Assembly (NCBI GenBank): GCA_963664465.2
Contig: CAXXSU010000008.1
Coordinates: 1-64,000 of the forward strand
Source: CAVOAK01 sp963664465
Lineage (GTDB): Bacteria; Pseudomonadota; Alphaproteobacteria; UBA8366; CAVOAK01
DNA: 64,000 nucleotides
Direction of reading: 5' to 3'
In this document: positions 1 to 8,930 of the stretch, in pieces
Layout of the letters: every line of letters starts with the position of its first letter
Position numbering within the stretch: the stretch's first letter is position 1
Notes under the pieces: generated by a model
Seen by the model: the letters and a program-made list of their open reading frames with translations, nothing else
Database searches by the model: none
What the model was told of the DNA's origin: nothing
Program-made: the position numbers and the translations under genes

Positions 1-1260
1 AGCCGCCGGTCGGCGTATATCCCATCGCGTACGCGTAATAGCGCCAGAACGCGCGGACGAAGACTTCCGTTATGATGCTGTCCTGATCTTCGATCGGGCC
101 TTTGCGCCCATTTCGATGACGGAATATTCCTTCCCTTGGCGGCGAACCGCACGCTGAATCAGCACGCCGGATTCCGAATCTTCCATCGAGATGCAGCCGC
201 CCGGACCCATCCAGCCGACCTGTTGCTGGCGCATGTTGCGCAACTCCGCGTCGTCGTCCGCGTAGCCCAGGACCGTCCAATAGAGTTCGAACTCGTCGGG
301 CGCCTTGGGCCTGATCTGCCGCGTCATCAGGAAGTTGGACAGCTGGGCGATCATGACGCTGGGGAAAATCGTCGCGACGCTGACCGAATGCATGTCACCC
401 AGTTCGTCGCGATAATTGAGGAACTGCGGATCACCAAGCTCCAAGGGGTCTTCCGACTGCGCGCCCAGGATGTCGTCGTCATAGCCTGCGTGAATATCCT
501 CCTCGGTATCGCTATCGAACAGGACGTAGGAGCTGGCATGGCGTCCCCACTTGTCGAGGTGCATTACGCCTTCCTGGGTGGCGCGGTGCAGGCCGAATAT
601 GACTGGAAGCTGGTGCAGGAGCCCGGCATGAAAACCATCATTGAGGTTCTCCCAATAGGCCTTCCAATTGGACGGGAAACGCTGGCGCATGTGGCCGAGG
701 ACCACAATCTCCTTCTGAAACAGCCGGTCGAGGTCGGCGCGCACGTCAGGTCCGATATACGTCTCGAGAGGCTCGACGCTGTCGCTGAACGTGCCGAAGA
801 TCGCCTCCTTGTAGGTGCTAACCTTGAGCGTCCTGAGCCCCGTGGTTGGCCTTCTTGAAATCCTCGGGCATGCCGCCCTTGCCGCCGACGCCGCGTTCGA
901 ACGGCACGCCGAGCAGATTGCCTTTCAAGTCGTAGAGCCAGTGGTGGTAGACGCACATGAATTCCTTGGAGTTACCTTCGCGCTCGCGCACGACAAGCGA
1001 ACCGCGGTGCGCACAGCGGTTGATGAAGGCGTGGATGGTGTCATCCTCGGCCCGGCACACCACGACCGGGGTATCGCCCGCATAGGTGGTGATGAAATCC
1101 CCGGGGTTGGGGACCTCCGCCTTGAGCCCGAGATAGAGCCAAGAGGGTCCGTGGAGAGGCGCTCCTGCTCGCGCTCATAGACCTCCTGGGAGGTGTAAAC
1201 GGCGAACGGTACGCGGCTGAAGTCGGCCGCCGGCCAAATGAGATCATCTGTGCTGCTCAT
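1..1260 (-). pseudogene. Rieske ring-hydroxylating oxygenase alpha subunit, frameshifted, 3' end outside window
   Basis: Alpha (oxygenase) subunit of a Rieske non-heme iron dioxygenase, which hydroxylates aromatic or similar substrates using electrons from a reductase/ferredoxin. The start at 1260 follows the Shine-Dalgarno-like GAAGGTGA and gives MSSTDDLIWP. Reassembled across frames, the protein has a Rieske cluster motif (CAH ... CVYH) and the mononuclear iron motif NDGFHAGLLH. It continues to FVRAFWRYYAYAMG at the window edge. Three one-base frameshifts are visible, near 1140, 842 and 105. The last two lie in short G or A runs. All domains remain recognisable, so decay is recent or the indels are sequencing errors. 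It sits in an IS-rich segment with other broken catabolic genes. The family is certain; functional status is not. Confidence 0.82.
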
Positions 1261-1784
1261 TGAATCACCTTCGCTCAGAGAGTGTTCAGGCGCTGTTACC
1301 AGACACTTTCCTCGTGAGTTCATCCCTTCGTCGTCAACGGTAGCATAAGACCAATACGAACACGTAGTGCGTTCTCCGAACTGGTCGCGCAACCATAACA
1401 AGGTTGTGGCGTCGCACCGTCGTGAATCACCGCAACTGGCTGGTTCCGGTTATCAGGGTGGGGAGCGAATGACGACCGCTTCCCGGTAAACAGCAGACTT
1501 CAGCGCGGCGATGTCCGCTTTACCCCCGCATATCGGACCACGTTCGGGACCGCTGTTTGAGGCCGTTTCTGACTCTTAGCGACCATTTGGCGCGTCAAGC
1601 GCGCCTCCATGTCGGGAGCCCTAAACCACCGAGAATTAACTGCTGCGTCGACGACTGACTAGCGGCCGGCTTCAGTATGTACAATGAAAACAGAAGAACA
1701 TTGCGACTGATACAAAATTTGGAGGTAGATCAATGCTGACCTGTGCTGCGGCGACTTGATATACTTCGATTTGCCGGCACCTGA
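1261..1784. other. Non-coding stretch between oxygenase and IS4-like element
   Basis: No convincing gene is visible here on either strand. A hairpin without a T-run lies at 1589-1605 (GGCGCG, loop TCAAG, CGCGCC). A CAACC/GGTTG dyad lies near 1390-1409, upstream of the broken oxygenase. The missing N-terminal part of the substrate-binding protein on the far side of the IS is not found here. Confidence 0.5.
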
Positions 1785-1804
1785 GAACACTGCTGTCCGG
1801 TTAA
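1785..1804. repeat. Left terminal inverted repeat of IS4-like element
   Basis: Its 20 bases match the reverse complement of 3085-3104 at 18 positions; the two mismatches are internal (positions 8 and 9). Confidence 0.8.
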
Positions 1805-1917
1805 CTGAGCGGTGCTGGCTTTGAGAGCCAGGATTTCTGCGGGGTTTGAAGCGAAAATGCATGGTGTCGATTTGAATTGGATGGAGCACTTTTCGGAGTT
1901 TCTCCGAGGAGATGCTC

Positions 1918-3088
1918 ATGAACACCGGCAAGACCCTGTTCGCTCAGCTCATGGACTTCCTGCCATGGACTACTTTCCCGCGGATCGTCGACCGGTATGG
2001 CGGCGATCACCGGGTCCGGACGCTTTCCTGCGCCGAGCAATACCGGTCCATGGCCTTCGCCCAGCTGACCTACCGGGAAAGCCTGCGCGACATCGAGACC
2101 TGCCTCTCGGTCCACGCATCGAAACTCTATCACATGGGCTTCCGCCAGCCGGTCCGGCGCTCGACGCTGGCCGATGCCAACGAAAGGCGCGACTGGCGTA
2201 TCCCATGCGGCGTTGGCCCAGCGGCTCATCACCCAGGCGAGGACGCTGTACGTCGACGAAGAACTGGGGTTGGACCTGACCAATACCGTCTACGCCCTGG
2301 ACTCGACGACCATCGCTCTGTGCCTGTCGGTCTTTCCGTGGGCGCACTTCCGCACCACCAAGGCGGCGGTGAAGATGCACACGCTGCTCGACCTGCGGGG
2401 CAACATTCCGAGTTTTATCCACATCTCGGATGGCAAGCTGCACGACGTTCATGCCCTCGATATGCTCTTGCCGGAAGCCGGAGCCCATCTACGCCGTGGA
2501 TCGTGGCTACGTCGACTTTGCCCGCCTTTATGTGTTGCACCAAGCCGGGGCCTTCTTCGTCACGCGTGCCAAGTCGAACATCGATGCTCATCGCGTCTAT
2601 TCGGCGCCGACGGATCGCTCGACCGGCATCATTTGCGACCAGACCATCTCCCTGGACGGCTTCTACACCCGTCAGGATTACCCCGAACTTCTGCGGCGCA
2701 TCCGCTTCAGGACCCCGAGTCCGGCAAGACGCTGGTCTTCATCACCAACAACTTCTCGCTTCCGGCCGCCACCATCTGCGCGCTCTACAAAAGCCGCTGG
2801 CAGGTGGAACTCTTCTTCAAGTGGATCAAGCAGCATCTTCGGATCAAGCAGTTCTACGGCACGTCGGAGAACGCGGTGAAGACGCAGATCTGGATTGCCG
2901 TCTCGGTCTACGTCCTCGTCGCCATCGTCAAGAAGCGCCTCGACCTGGACGCCTCGCTCTACACTTTGTTACAGATCCTCTCGGTGACCCTCTTCGAGAA
3001 AATGCCCATACATCAAGCACTTGCGGGAGACGAAAACAGATGCAACGCTTCGCAAATAACCAACCAATTGAATTTATTCGATTTTTAA
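1918..3088 (+). pseudogene. IS4-family transposase, several frameshifts
   Basis: Transposase of the IS4 DUF4372 type, which would cut and paste its own element. ATG at 1918 follows a GAGGAGA ribosome site. The N-terminal segment MNTGKTLFAQLMDFLPW is typical of the family. The catalytic residues lie in YALDSTTIAL (first Asp), YAVDRGYVDF (second Asp) and QVELFFKWIKQHL (Glu). The reading frame breaks near 2205, 2480 and 2710, so a single polypeptide of about 388 residues cannot be made. The C-terminus runs to TAA at 3088, inside the right inverted repeat. The protein family is clear. The element is probably immobile unless the indels are sequencing errors. Confidence 0.85.
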
Positions 3089-3104
3089 CCGGACACTAGT
3101 GTTC
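3085..3104. repeat. Right terminal inverted repeat of IS4-like element
   Basis: Partner of 1785-1804; the transposase stop codon lies inside it. Confidence 0.8.
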
Positions 3105-3832
3105 CCGAGGTTATGCTCGCCCGCGAAACGGAGATCCCTGTAGTGTCGGTCGCGGCGACGCTCCGGGTCATCGTTTCCGGCCTGTTTTTCAACGGTGACC
3201 AGCCGATCAACTCGCCCGCCGATCTCAAGGGCATGACGTTGGGTGTCGGCCCCAAGATCGATGCGCAGGCTTACCTACGCTCGCTGCTCGAGCACGGAGG
3301 TCTGACCCTCGACGACGTCAAGGTCATCGATCCGGGCTTTGCTCATAACACGCTCATTGCCGACGGTAAGATCGATGCCTCGCACGGCCTGACCTATGCC
3401 GAAGGCATCGTCGCCGATGAAATCAATGAACAGTTAGGGAGGCCGCCGGCGCGCTGGCTCCTGTATCGGGATTACGGCGTGCCGTCGTTTTACTACCAGT
3501 TGCTCGTCGCCAACGAAAACTGGGCCAAGAACAATCCCGCCACGATCTGCCGATTCCTGAGGGCGACGAAGAAAGGAGCGCTCGACTACTTCAAGAACCC
3601 AGACCCGATCAACGCGCACATGTTCAAGGGCAACGAGATCTTCACTCTGGCCCAACACACAGCCATCTCGAGCGCCACGATGCCGGATTGGCAGGACGCC
3701 AACGGCAATTTCTTCGCCCAGGACGTAGAGATTTGGAAGCAGGCGCAGGATTGGGCGGTGGATAAGGGCGTTATCACGGTTCCGAGCGATCCGGCCGAGT
3801 ATTTCACTAACGAGTACCTGCCGCAGAACTGA
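3105..3832 (+). pseudogene. NMT1/THI5-like ABC substrate-binding protein, 5'-truncated by IS
   Basis: Periplasmic binding protein of the NMT1/THI5/SsuA superfamily, which captures small organic solutes for an ABC importer. The open frame enters directly from the IS4 right end as VPEVMLARETEIPVV and continues to LPQN at 3832. Visible family features include INSPADLKGMTLGVG, a substrate-lobe region KVIDPGFAHNTLIADGKIDA and a C-terminal region ending DPAEYFTNEYLP. About 80-100 N-terminal residues, including the signal peptide, are missing and are not found left of the IS. The remaining frame is intact for 240 residues. It lies with a broken oxygenase and hydrolase, so it probably served uptake for the same lost pathway. 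An ATG at 3113 exists but would not restore export. Confidence 0.78.
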
Positions 3833-3950
3833 TCGCTTGGGCACCACGCCCGGAGGGGGGGGCGCTACACACGGTGCGGGCCCCAGGCCCGCACGTCACG
3901 CTCGATGGCGGCCCCTATGTAGCGCCAGCCCGAGAGCCGAAGGAACTGAC

Positions 3951-4275
3951 ATGTCGTTCGATGATATGCCGGATCGCGGCCTGCTGACGGAACCAGGCGC
4001 TCAGGATTTCGTCGACCGCGCGCTGGCGCGCTCGCGCAAAGTCGTGACCACGAGCGGACCCTTCTCGATGTGCCGTACGGCAAAGACTACTATCAAAAGA
4101 TCGACATCTTCCTGCCCGCCGACAAGGGCTTGAACGCTGTGCCCGTGCTGCTGTTCATCCACGGCGGCGGCTGGCAACACGGCTTTAAGGAGTGGATGGG
4201 ATTCATCGCACCGGCGTTCCTTGATCTGCCGGCGATTTTTGTCGCGGTGAACCATCGACTCGCTCCGGAGCATAA
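3951..4275 (+). pseudogene. Alpha/beta hydrolase, frameshifted and truncated by IS1182-like element
   Basis: N-terminal part of an esterase or arylformamidase-like alpha/beta hydrolase. ATG at 3951 follows GAAGGA and gives MSFDDMPDRGLLTEPGAQDF. After a one-base shift near 4041 the frame continues as LLDVPYGKDYYQKIDIFLP. It then runs through the oxyanion-hole motif FIHGGGWQHG to VAVNHRLAPEH, where the IS1182-like inverted repeat begins at 4276. The nucleophile elbow, catalytic Asp and His are all lost, and no C-terminal remainder is seen after the element. Together with the adjacent binding protein and oxygenase it points to a former aromatic or heterocycle catabolic cluster. The family is confident; the substrate is unknown. 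Confidence 0.75.
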
Positions 4276-4286
4276 CAGCCCGTTGA
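4276..4286. repeat. Left inverted repeat core of IS1182-like element
   Basis: CAGCCCGTTGA, perfect inverted match to 5734-5744. Confidence 0.7.
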
Positions 4287-4356
4287 CGAAGTCTTCCCTG
4301 GACGAAGTCGGCATGGTCTGATTCTCTGGTGTCCTGGCCTGAAGGGGGGTTCGCTG

Positions 4357-5725
4357 ATGGCGATGGGACAGCAGAAGGATCGTCAGGGGACTTGATGGTG
4401 AGCTGGTCGGAGATGCCGCGCTCGCCAGGTCATGTATTTTACGACCGCCTGCAGTTGGTACTGATCGAGGGCGGCTTCGACGGCTTCGCCGAGGCGGTCT
4501 GCCAGCCCTATTACGCGGCCAGGATGGGGGCGCCTTCGGTGCCACCCGGGCGCTACTTCCGTATGCACCTGGTGGGCTACTTCGAGGGTATCGACTCTGA
4601 GCGTGGGCTGGAGTGGCGCTGCTCGGATCCCTGTCGCTACGGGAGTTCCTGCTGTTGGAGATGCGGGAACGGGTGCCGGACCATTCCTGGCTGTCACGGA
4701 CCCGCGCGCGCCTGCCCCATGAAGTCCACACGGCGGTGTTTGACTGGGTCCTGGCGCTGATCGCCGAGGCGGGTCTGGTGAAGGGCGAGCGCATCGGGGT
4801 GGATGCCTCGACCATGGAGGCCAACGCGGCGCTGCGCAACATCGTGCGGAGGGACACGGGCGAGGGTTACCGGGGGATGCTGGAGCGCTTGGCCCAGGAG
4901 AGCGGTATTCGAGACACCCACGGCTGAGGACCTGGCGCGTCTGGACCGCAAGCGCAAGGGCAAGAAGCTCTCGAACCAGGACTGGGTTTCCAGGAGCGAC
5001 CCCGAGGCCAAGATCGCCAAGATGAAGGACGGCACCACGCACCTGGCCTACAAGCCCGAGCACGCGGTGGATCTGGACACCGGCGCGGTGGTGGCGGCGG
5101 AGCTGCACCCGGCCGACGAGGGCGATACGACAACGCTTCCCAAGACCCTGGCGGCGGCCGAGGCAAACCTCGAGGCGGTGGATGTGGCGCCGACGGCCGA
5201 AGATCCGGCCGAATGTGTGACCGATAAGGGCTCCCACTCACGGTTGGTCTTGAAGGCGCTCGACGACGGCCCCTGGAAGAGCCGGATCTCCGAGCCCAAG
5301 CAGAAGGGTTTTGCGCGCTGGCACGGAGATGATGCGGCTCGCCGGGCGGTCACCAACAACCGGACCCGGCTGTTATCGGGGTGGCCAGGGAAGCCTTCAA
5401 GCTGCGCGCCGAGATCGTCGAGCGCTCCTTTGCCCACAACCTCGATCGCGGCGGTATGCGCCGGACCTGGCTTCGGGGCCGCGAGAACGTGCACAAGCGA
5501 TACCTGCTTCACGTCGCCGGCCACAACCTATCGTTGCTGATGCGCCAACTCATCGGCGCCGGCACCCCGAAGGAGGCCGTGGCGGGCGGAATTGGCGCCT
5601 TGTTTCGTGCTTGTTACGCCCGCTGGAGCCGTCCTGGTCGTTCAGATCGTCCTCATCGTCTCGGAGGATGGCGAAACCGCCTTCGCCGCGATATGCTTCG
5701 CCGTGGCGTGAAACCCGGTCAATGA
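4357..5725 (+). pseudogene. IS1182-family transposase, frameshifted
   Basis: ATG at 4357 follows AAGGGGGG and gives MAMGQQKDRQG. After a shift near 4388 the frame continues through the DUF772-type N-terminus (SPGHVFYDRLQLVLIEGGFD). The DDE residues appear as ERIGVDASTMEANAALR, ECVTDKGSHSRL and IVERSFAHNLDRGGMRRTW. Further frame changes occur near 4620, 4910 and 5380, so no full protein can be produced. The intact ancestor would have been about 455 residues. The 31 bases at 5507-5537, coding around LLHVAGHNLSLL, are the source or twin of the sequence found in the disrupted flavoprotein gene at 35.6 kb. Confidence 0.85.
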
Positions 5726-5733
5726 CGCCTTTT

Positions 5734-5744
5734 TCAACGGGCTG
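5734..5744. repeat. Right inverted repeat core of IS1182-like element
   Basis: Perfect complement of 4276-4286. Confidence 0.7.
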
Positions 5745-5793
5745 CTAAGGTGTGATCGATGGCCGAATTGCGCCGTCAAGCGGAGCAGTGCAT

Positions 5794-6223
5794 ATGGAAC
5801 AACGACTGAATGTGATCACCTTGGGCGTCAGCGACGTTGGCGGCCAGCACGGCGTTTTATGAACGTCTCGGCTGGTCACCTTCCAAATCGGCCAGCAATG
5901 AGCGAATCACATTCTTTCAAATGGGAGGCGCGGTCCTTGCACTTTATGGGCGCGACGAATTGGCCGAGGACGCGATGGTTACCAACTGGCCTGGAGGCTT
6001 CGGAGGAGTGACGCTCGCGCACAATGTGCATTCCCGCGAAGACGTGGATACCGCGCTTGCAGAAGCCAAAAAAGCGGGCGCACGCATCCTCAAAACGGCG
6101 CAAGATGTCTTCTGGGGTGTTTATTCAGGATATTTTGCGGATCCCGACGGGCATCCGTGGGAGGTTGTCTGGAATCCCTATTCGACGTTCGGCAAGAATG
6201 GAAGCCTGCAACTCGATGCCTGA
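5794..6223 (+). pseudogene. VOC-fold (glyoxalase/dioxygenase superfamily) protein, one frameshift
   Basis: Small metal-dependent or ligand-binding protein of the vicinal oxygen chelate fold, about 142 residues. ATG at 5794 follows CGGAG and begins MEQRLNVITLGVSDV. One extra base near 5832-5836 shifts the frame. The rest reads AASTAFYERLGWSPS, continues through NVHSREDVDTALAEAKKAGA and ends FADPDGHPWEVVWNP, a standard VOC terminus with the Glu of the metal triad. The reaction is unknown; relatives include glyoxalases, extradiol dioxygenases and resistance proteins. Removing one G restores the whole reading frame, so a sequencing error is as likely as a mutation. Confidence 0.75.
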
Positions 6224-6401
6224 ACCCGAAGCGCATAGTCACTGAAGTTGGATTTCAAGTCCCGTCCTTCTATGCGTGCCATGCCATGCGTGCCACGTCT
6301 CAAGCCGCAAAATTACGAATACTCGCCCTCCCCCGATTTTGGCAAACTTTTACGCGGTAACTCTAGTATCTGTTGTACGTAGGCTGTCTAAATAGACTGT
6401 C

Positions 6402-7695
6402 TATAGGGCACCTCTAAGAATTGGTGAGTTGCCGGAGGATATTGTTTAACTAGGCTGTCACCAGCTCCAGCCATGCCGGAGCCGAGATTTTCGGGGTCTT
6501 CCACGCTCCAATTGAGTTATTTCCGCTTCAAGACCGTCCCCAGGCGGTCTTCTCCTCCGAGTATCGTCACACGGCCGCCGCGAGACGCTCCAGTTGGACC
6601 AGGCGGCGCATGTTGTAGGCGAGGTTCTTCAACCCGATCCGCGCCTTCGCCCGCACCAGCCCGACACTACGCACCAGCGTCCCGCCCATGTCGTTGCTCT
6701 GGGCCCCGAAGACATGCTCGACGCGGACCCGAACCGACGAACGGGTCTTGTTGCCTTGCTTCTCGCGCTCGCTCAACGGCTTGTTGCGGCGGCCCTTGCG
6801 ATGGATCCAGCTCCGCAACCCCTTCTCCTTCAGCGACGCCTCGATCTCCGCCGAGCGGTAAGCGCTGTCCGCCCACACACCCAAAGCCGTGTTGTCCCCA
6901 TCCAGGATATCGTCGAGGACTTGGCTGTCGTGCTCCGCCGCGTCGCTTACATGATAGCGCCGCACCAGCTTGTGCCGACGGTCCACGTTGACATGGTTCT
7001 TGTAACCGTAATGGCTCTTGCCGTGCTTCTTGGTCCACCGCGCCTCGACATCCTTTTGGCGCCGCTTTGCCGGCTTGTCCTCCCAGCCTGCCGGCGTCTC
7101 GCCCGCCTTTATCCGCGCGTTCTCCTCGCGGCTGTTGCGCTGTTTGGGTACCGCCACAATCGAGGCGTCGATGATCTGGCCGCCCATCGCCAGATAGCCC
7201 TGATCCTTCAGGTAGCCATCGAACGTCTCGAATAAAGCCTCGATCACGCCAGCTTGCGTTAACTGTTCGCGGTACAGCCACACCGTCTTGGCGTCGGGAA
7301 CCCGGCCCTCTAGACCCAACCCCAGAAATCGCATGAACGACAGGCGGTCACGGATCTGATGCTCAACTTGGTCGTCCGAGAGATTGTAGAGCGCGCACAG
7401 AATGATCGTCTTGAACATCACAATCGCATCCCACGGCTTGCGTCCCGCCCGCGATTTGCGCACCTTGTCCGCACGCCGCCACACCGCCTCAAGACGGGCG
7501 CGCAAGTCCTCCCACGGAACCACCCCGTCGATCTTCAAAAGCGGCTCGTTCTTGGCGTCAAGACCGGAATACCGGTTCCCAAGATCGAAAAACCCCATCT
7601 GACCCATCAACCACGCCTCCCGCTATCAACAAATCGTCAACCCGATTCTAAATCGACGACGCCCGAAAAAGGAGAATTTTTAGAGGTTCCCTATA
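6402..7695 (-). mobile_element. IS5-family insertion sequence, intact, with TATA target duplication
   Basis: The element proper is 6406-7691 (1286 bp). Its ends read GGGCACCTCTAAGAAT and, on the other strand, GGGAACCTCTAAAAAT. TATA flanks it directly on both sides (6402-6405 and 7692-7695), the expected short target duplication. It carries one uninterrupted transposase on the minus strand and is the only complete IS in the window. It lies immediately upstream of a broken MerR/PAS regulator. Confidence 0.88.
6567..7607 (-). CDS. IS5-family transposase
   Basis: DDE transposase of about 346 residues that mobilises its own IS5-type element. ATG at 7607 has a GGGAGG ribosome site; a TTG codon directly before it is in frame. 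The N-terminal DUF772-type region (FFDLGNRYSGLDAKNEPLLKI) precedes the catalytic domain. First Asp lies in GGQIIDASIVAVPKQRN, second in LGVWADSAYRSAEIE, and Glu in VRVRVEHVFGAQ. The sequence is complete and unbroken, unlike the two other transposases nearby, so this is probably the youngest insertion. Confidence 0.92.
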   Translation of the reverse strand: MGQMGFFDLGNRYSGLDAKNEPLLKIDGVVPWEDLRARLEAVWRRADKVRKSRAGRKPWDAIVMFKTIILCALYNLSDDQVEHQIRDRLSFMRFLGLGLEGRVPDAKTVWLYREQLTQAGVIEALFETFDGYLKDQGYLAMGGQIIDASIVAVPKQRNSREENARIKAGETPAGWEDKPAKRRQKDVEARWTKKHGKSHYGYKNHVNVDRRHKLVRRYHVSDAAEHDSQVLDDILDGDNTALGVWADSAYRSAEIEASLKEKGLRSWIHRKGRRNKPLSEREKQGNKTRSSVRVRVEHVFGAQSNDMGGTLVRSVGLVRAKARIGLKNLAYNMRRLVQLERLAAAV

Positions 7696-7711
7696 AATGC
7701 GTTCTGGATTG

Positions 7712-8276
7712 ATGTCACAGACGCTGACCAGCCGGGAGGTGATCGAAAGAGCGGGAATTTCAAGGGCGACGCTCAACAACTTCATAGCGCTCGGAATTTC
7801 ACTGCGGCCCGAGAATAAGACCAACGCCGGGATCCGCGCGGTCGCGCCGAATTGGGCACTTCCCCGTATCCGTCTTGGACGGCATAGAGCAGGTTAAAAC
7901 CCTGAAAATGGAAGGTCTGACCATGGATGACATCGTTCGTCGACTGGCGAGTTCCACTGCTGCAGATGTCACCACCGGCGATGTGCGAGGTGACCCGATA
8001 GATAAGAGTTCTGTCACGCTGGCGCAGGCTGGTGAGCGCGAGCGCTTAACGATCAATAAGGTCGATCAGCCTTGCTACATGGCGAACAACCAGTTTGAGG
8101 TGGAATGGTCCAATGAACTCGCACGGAGTGAACTATTTGGTTCACAGCAGGAAATATCCAAGGACATACGGGATCGAAACGTTTTTAACCTATTCCTGCG
8201 GCAACCGGCGATCCGAGACGCCGATGATCGCGACGAGATCTTGCGGTTCCACATGGCTGCCGCGACATCGTCATAA
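7712..8276 (+). pseudogene. MerR-type HTH plus PAS-like regulator remnant, frameshifted and truncated
   Basis: ATG at 7712 begins MSQTLTSREVIERAGISRATLNNFIALGI, a MerR-type winged-helix start. After a shift near 7820 the second frame reads LGHFPVSVLDGIEQVKTLKMEGLTMDDIVRRLA, the rest of a MerR-like domain. A linker and a PAS-like segment (INKVDQPCYMANNQFEVEWSNELAR) follow, and the frame stops at 8276. From general knowledge, comparable proteins continue into a class III adenylate cyclase or other output domain, which is absent here. The IS5 element ends 20 bases upstream of the start, so the native promoter is probably displaced. Function is lost or reduced; the domain call is an inference from motifs. 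Confidence 0.6.
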
Positions 8277-8402
8277 GAGAGTTGCTAGGCAAGCACCGCC
8301 GCTCGATGCGGCAACCGTTTGTAAACACAAAGCGGCAGGGATTAGACGCAGGACACTACCGCTGGACCTGAAACCCAGGCCCAGCAGTAGTTACACGTTG
8401 TG

Positions 8403-8636
8403 CTAGGACATTCTCCGGCCCGTAAACAGCCAAAGAACGATGGCGACCGCAATAAGGCCTACGAGACCATGTCCGCCAAACGAATTGACTATATCGACCA
8501 AGTTGACGACTACGTCGGGAAAGAACTCGCTTACGCCAAACAAAATCTGAATGACGATGGCCAATCCCAATAGAACAAAACCAATTTCTATAAGATGGCG
8601 AATCCAACCCTTTAAGGCTTCCAGAACGTCAGGCAT
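8403..8636 (-). CDS. Small membrane protein, two hydrophobic segments
   Basis: A 77-residue protein starting at ATG 8636 (MPDVLEALKGWIRHLIE) with a strong AAGGGGGT ribosome site. Two hydrophobic stretches, roughly residues 16-35 and 50-70, suggest two transmembrane helices with a short tail GRRMS. I do not recognise a named family. Similar small hydrophobic proteins are at 23403-23606 and 25041-25253. An upstream in-frame start would add about 23 residues but lacks a ribosome site. Confidence 0.65.
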   Translation of the reverse strand: MPDVLEALKGWIRHLIEIGFVLLGLAIVIQILFGVSEFFPDVVVNLVDIVNSFGGHGLVGLIAVAIVLWLFTGRRMS

Positions 8637-8930
8637 TGTACCCCCTTGTTCGACCACATCCGGAAATTTCATAAATATAGTATTACAAATTACCAAAAAC
8701 CCCAATACCTAGTATTTGGGACATGACTCTCCACAAATACCGCGTCGTGCCAACGGTCGCCCAAATGCCTGTTAGATTGTGCCTGCTAAATTGTAAAGGA
8801 GTCGCTTGGCCGTCACGCGCCCGATACTATGGCAGATAGGAATTCATTGACGACACGAAGCGGGCACTAACCTGCGGAAAGGGAGAAAAATTGGCTAAAA
8901 TCTCACGAAAAGACCGGGGCCGTTGGCGCC

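Larger units (their letters stand above)
1785..3104 (+). mobile_element. IS4-family insertion sequence, decayed
   Basis: About 1.32 kb bounded by imperfect terminal inverted repeats at 1785-1804 and 3085-3104 (18 of 20 positions match; both contain GAACACT and TGTCCGGTTAA). It carries one DDE transposase gene of the IS4 group with an N-terminal DUF4372-like region. No matching target duplication is seen outside the repeats, and the gene on the right is cut at the element boundary. This suggests a deletion next to the element after insertion. Confidence 0.82.
4276..5744 (+). mobile_element. IS1182-family insertion sequence, decayed
   Basis: About 1.47 kb bounded by inverted repeats that begin CAGCCCGTTGA at 4276-4286 and at the complement of 5734-5744. 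The similarity extends a few bases inward. It contains one frameshifted DDE transposase gene. It interrupts an alpha/beta hydrolase. No clear target duplication was identified. A 31-bp internal piece (5507-5537) recurs exactly at 35606-35636. Confidence 0.75.

Noticed and set aside
136..858. 240-codon plus-strand frame opposite the broken oxygenase
   Set aside because: The minus strand carries clear Rieske oxygenase motifs; the plus frame has no recognisable features.
1589..1605. GGCGCG hairpin considered as a terminator
   Set aside because: No T-run on either strand and no gene ending beside it.
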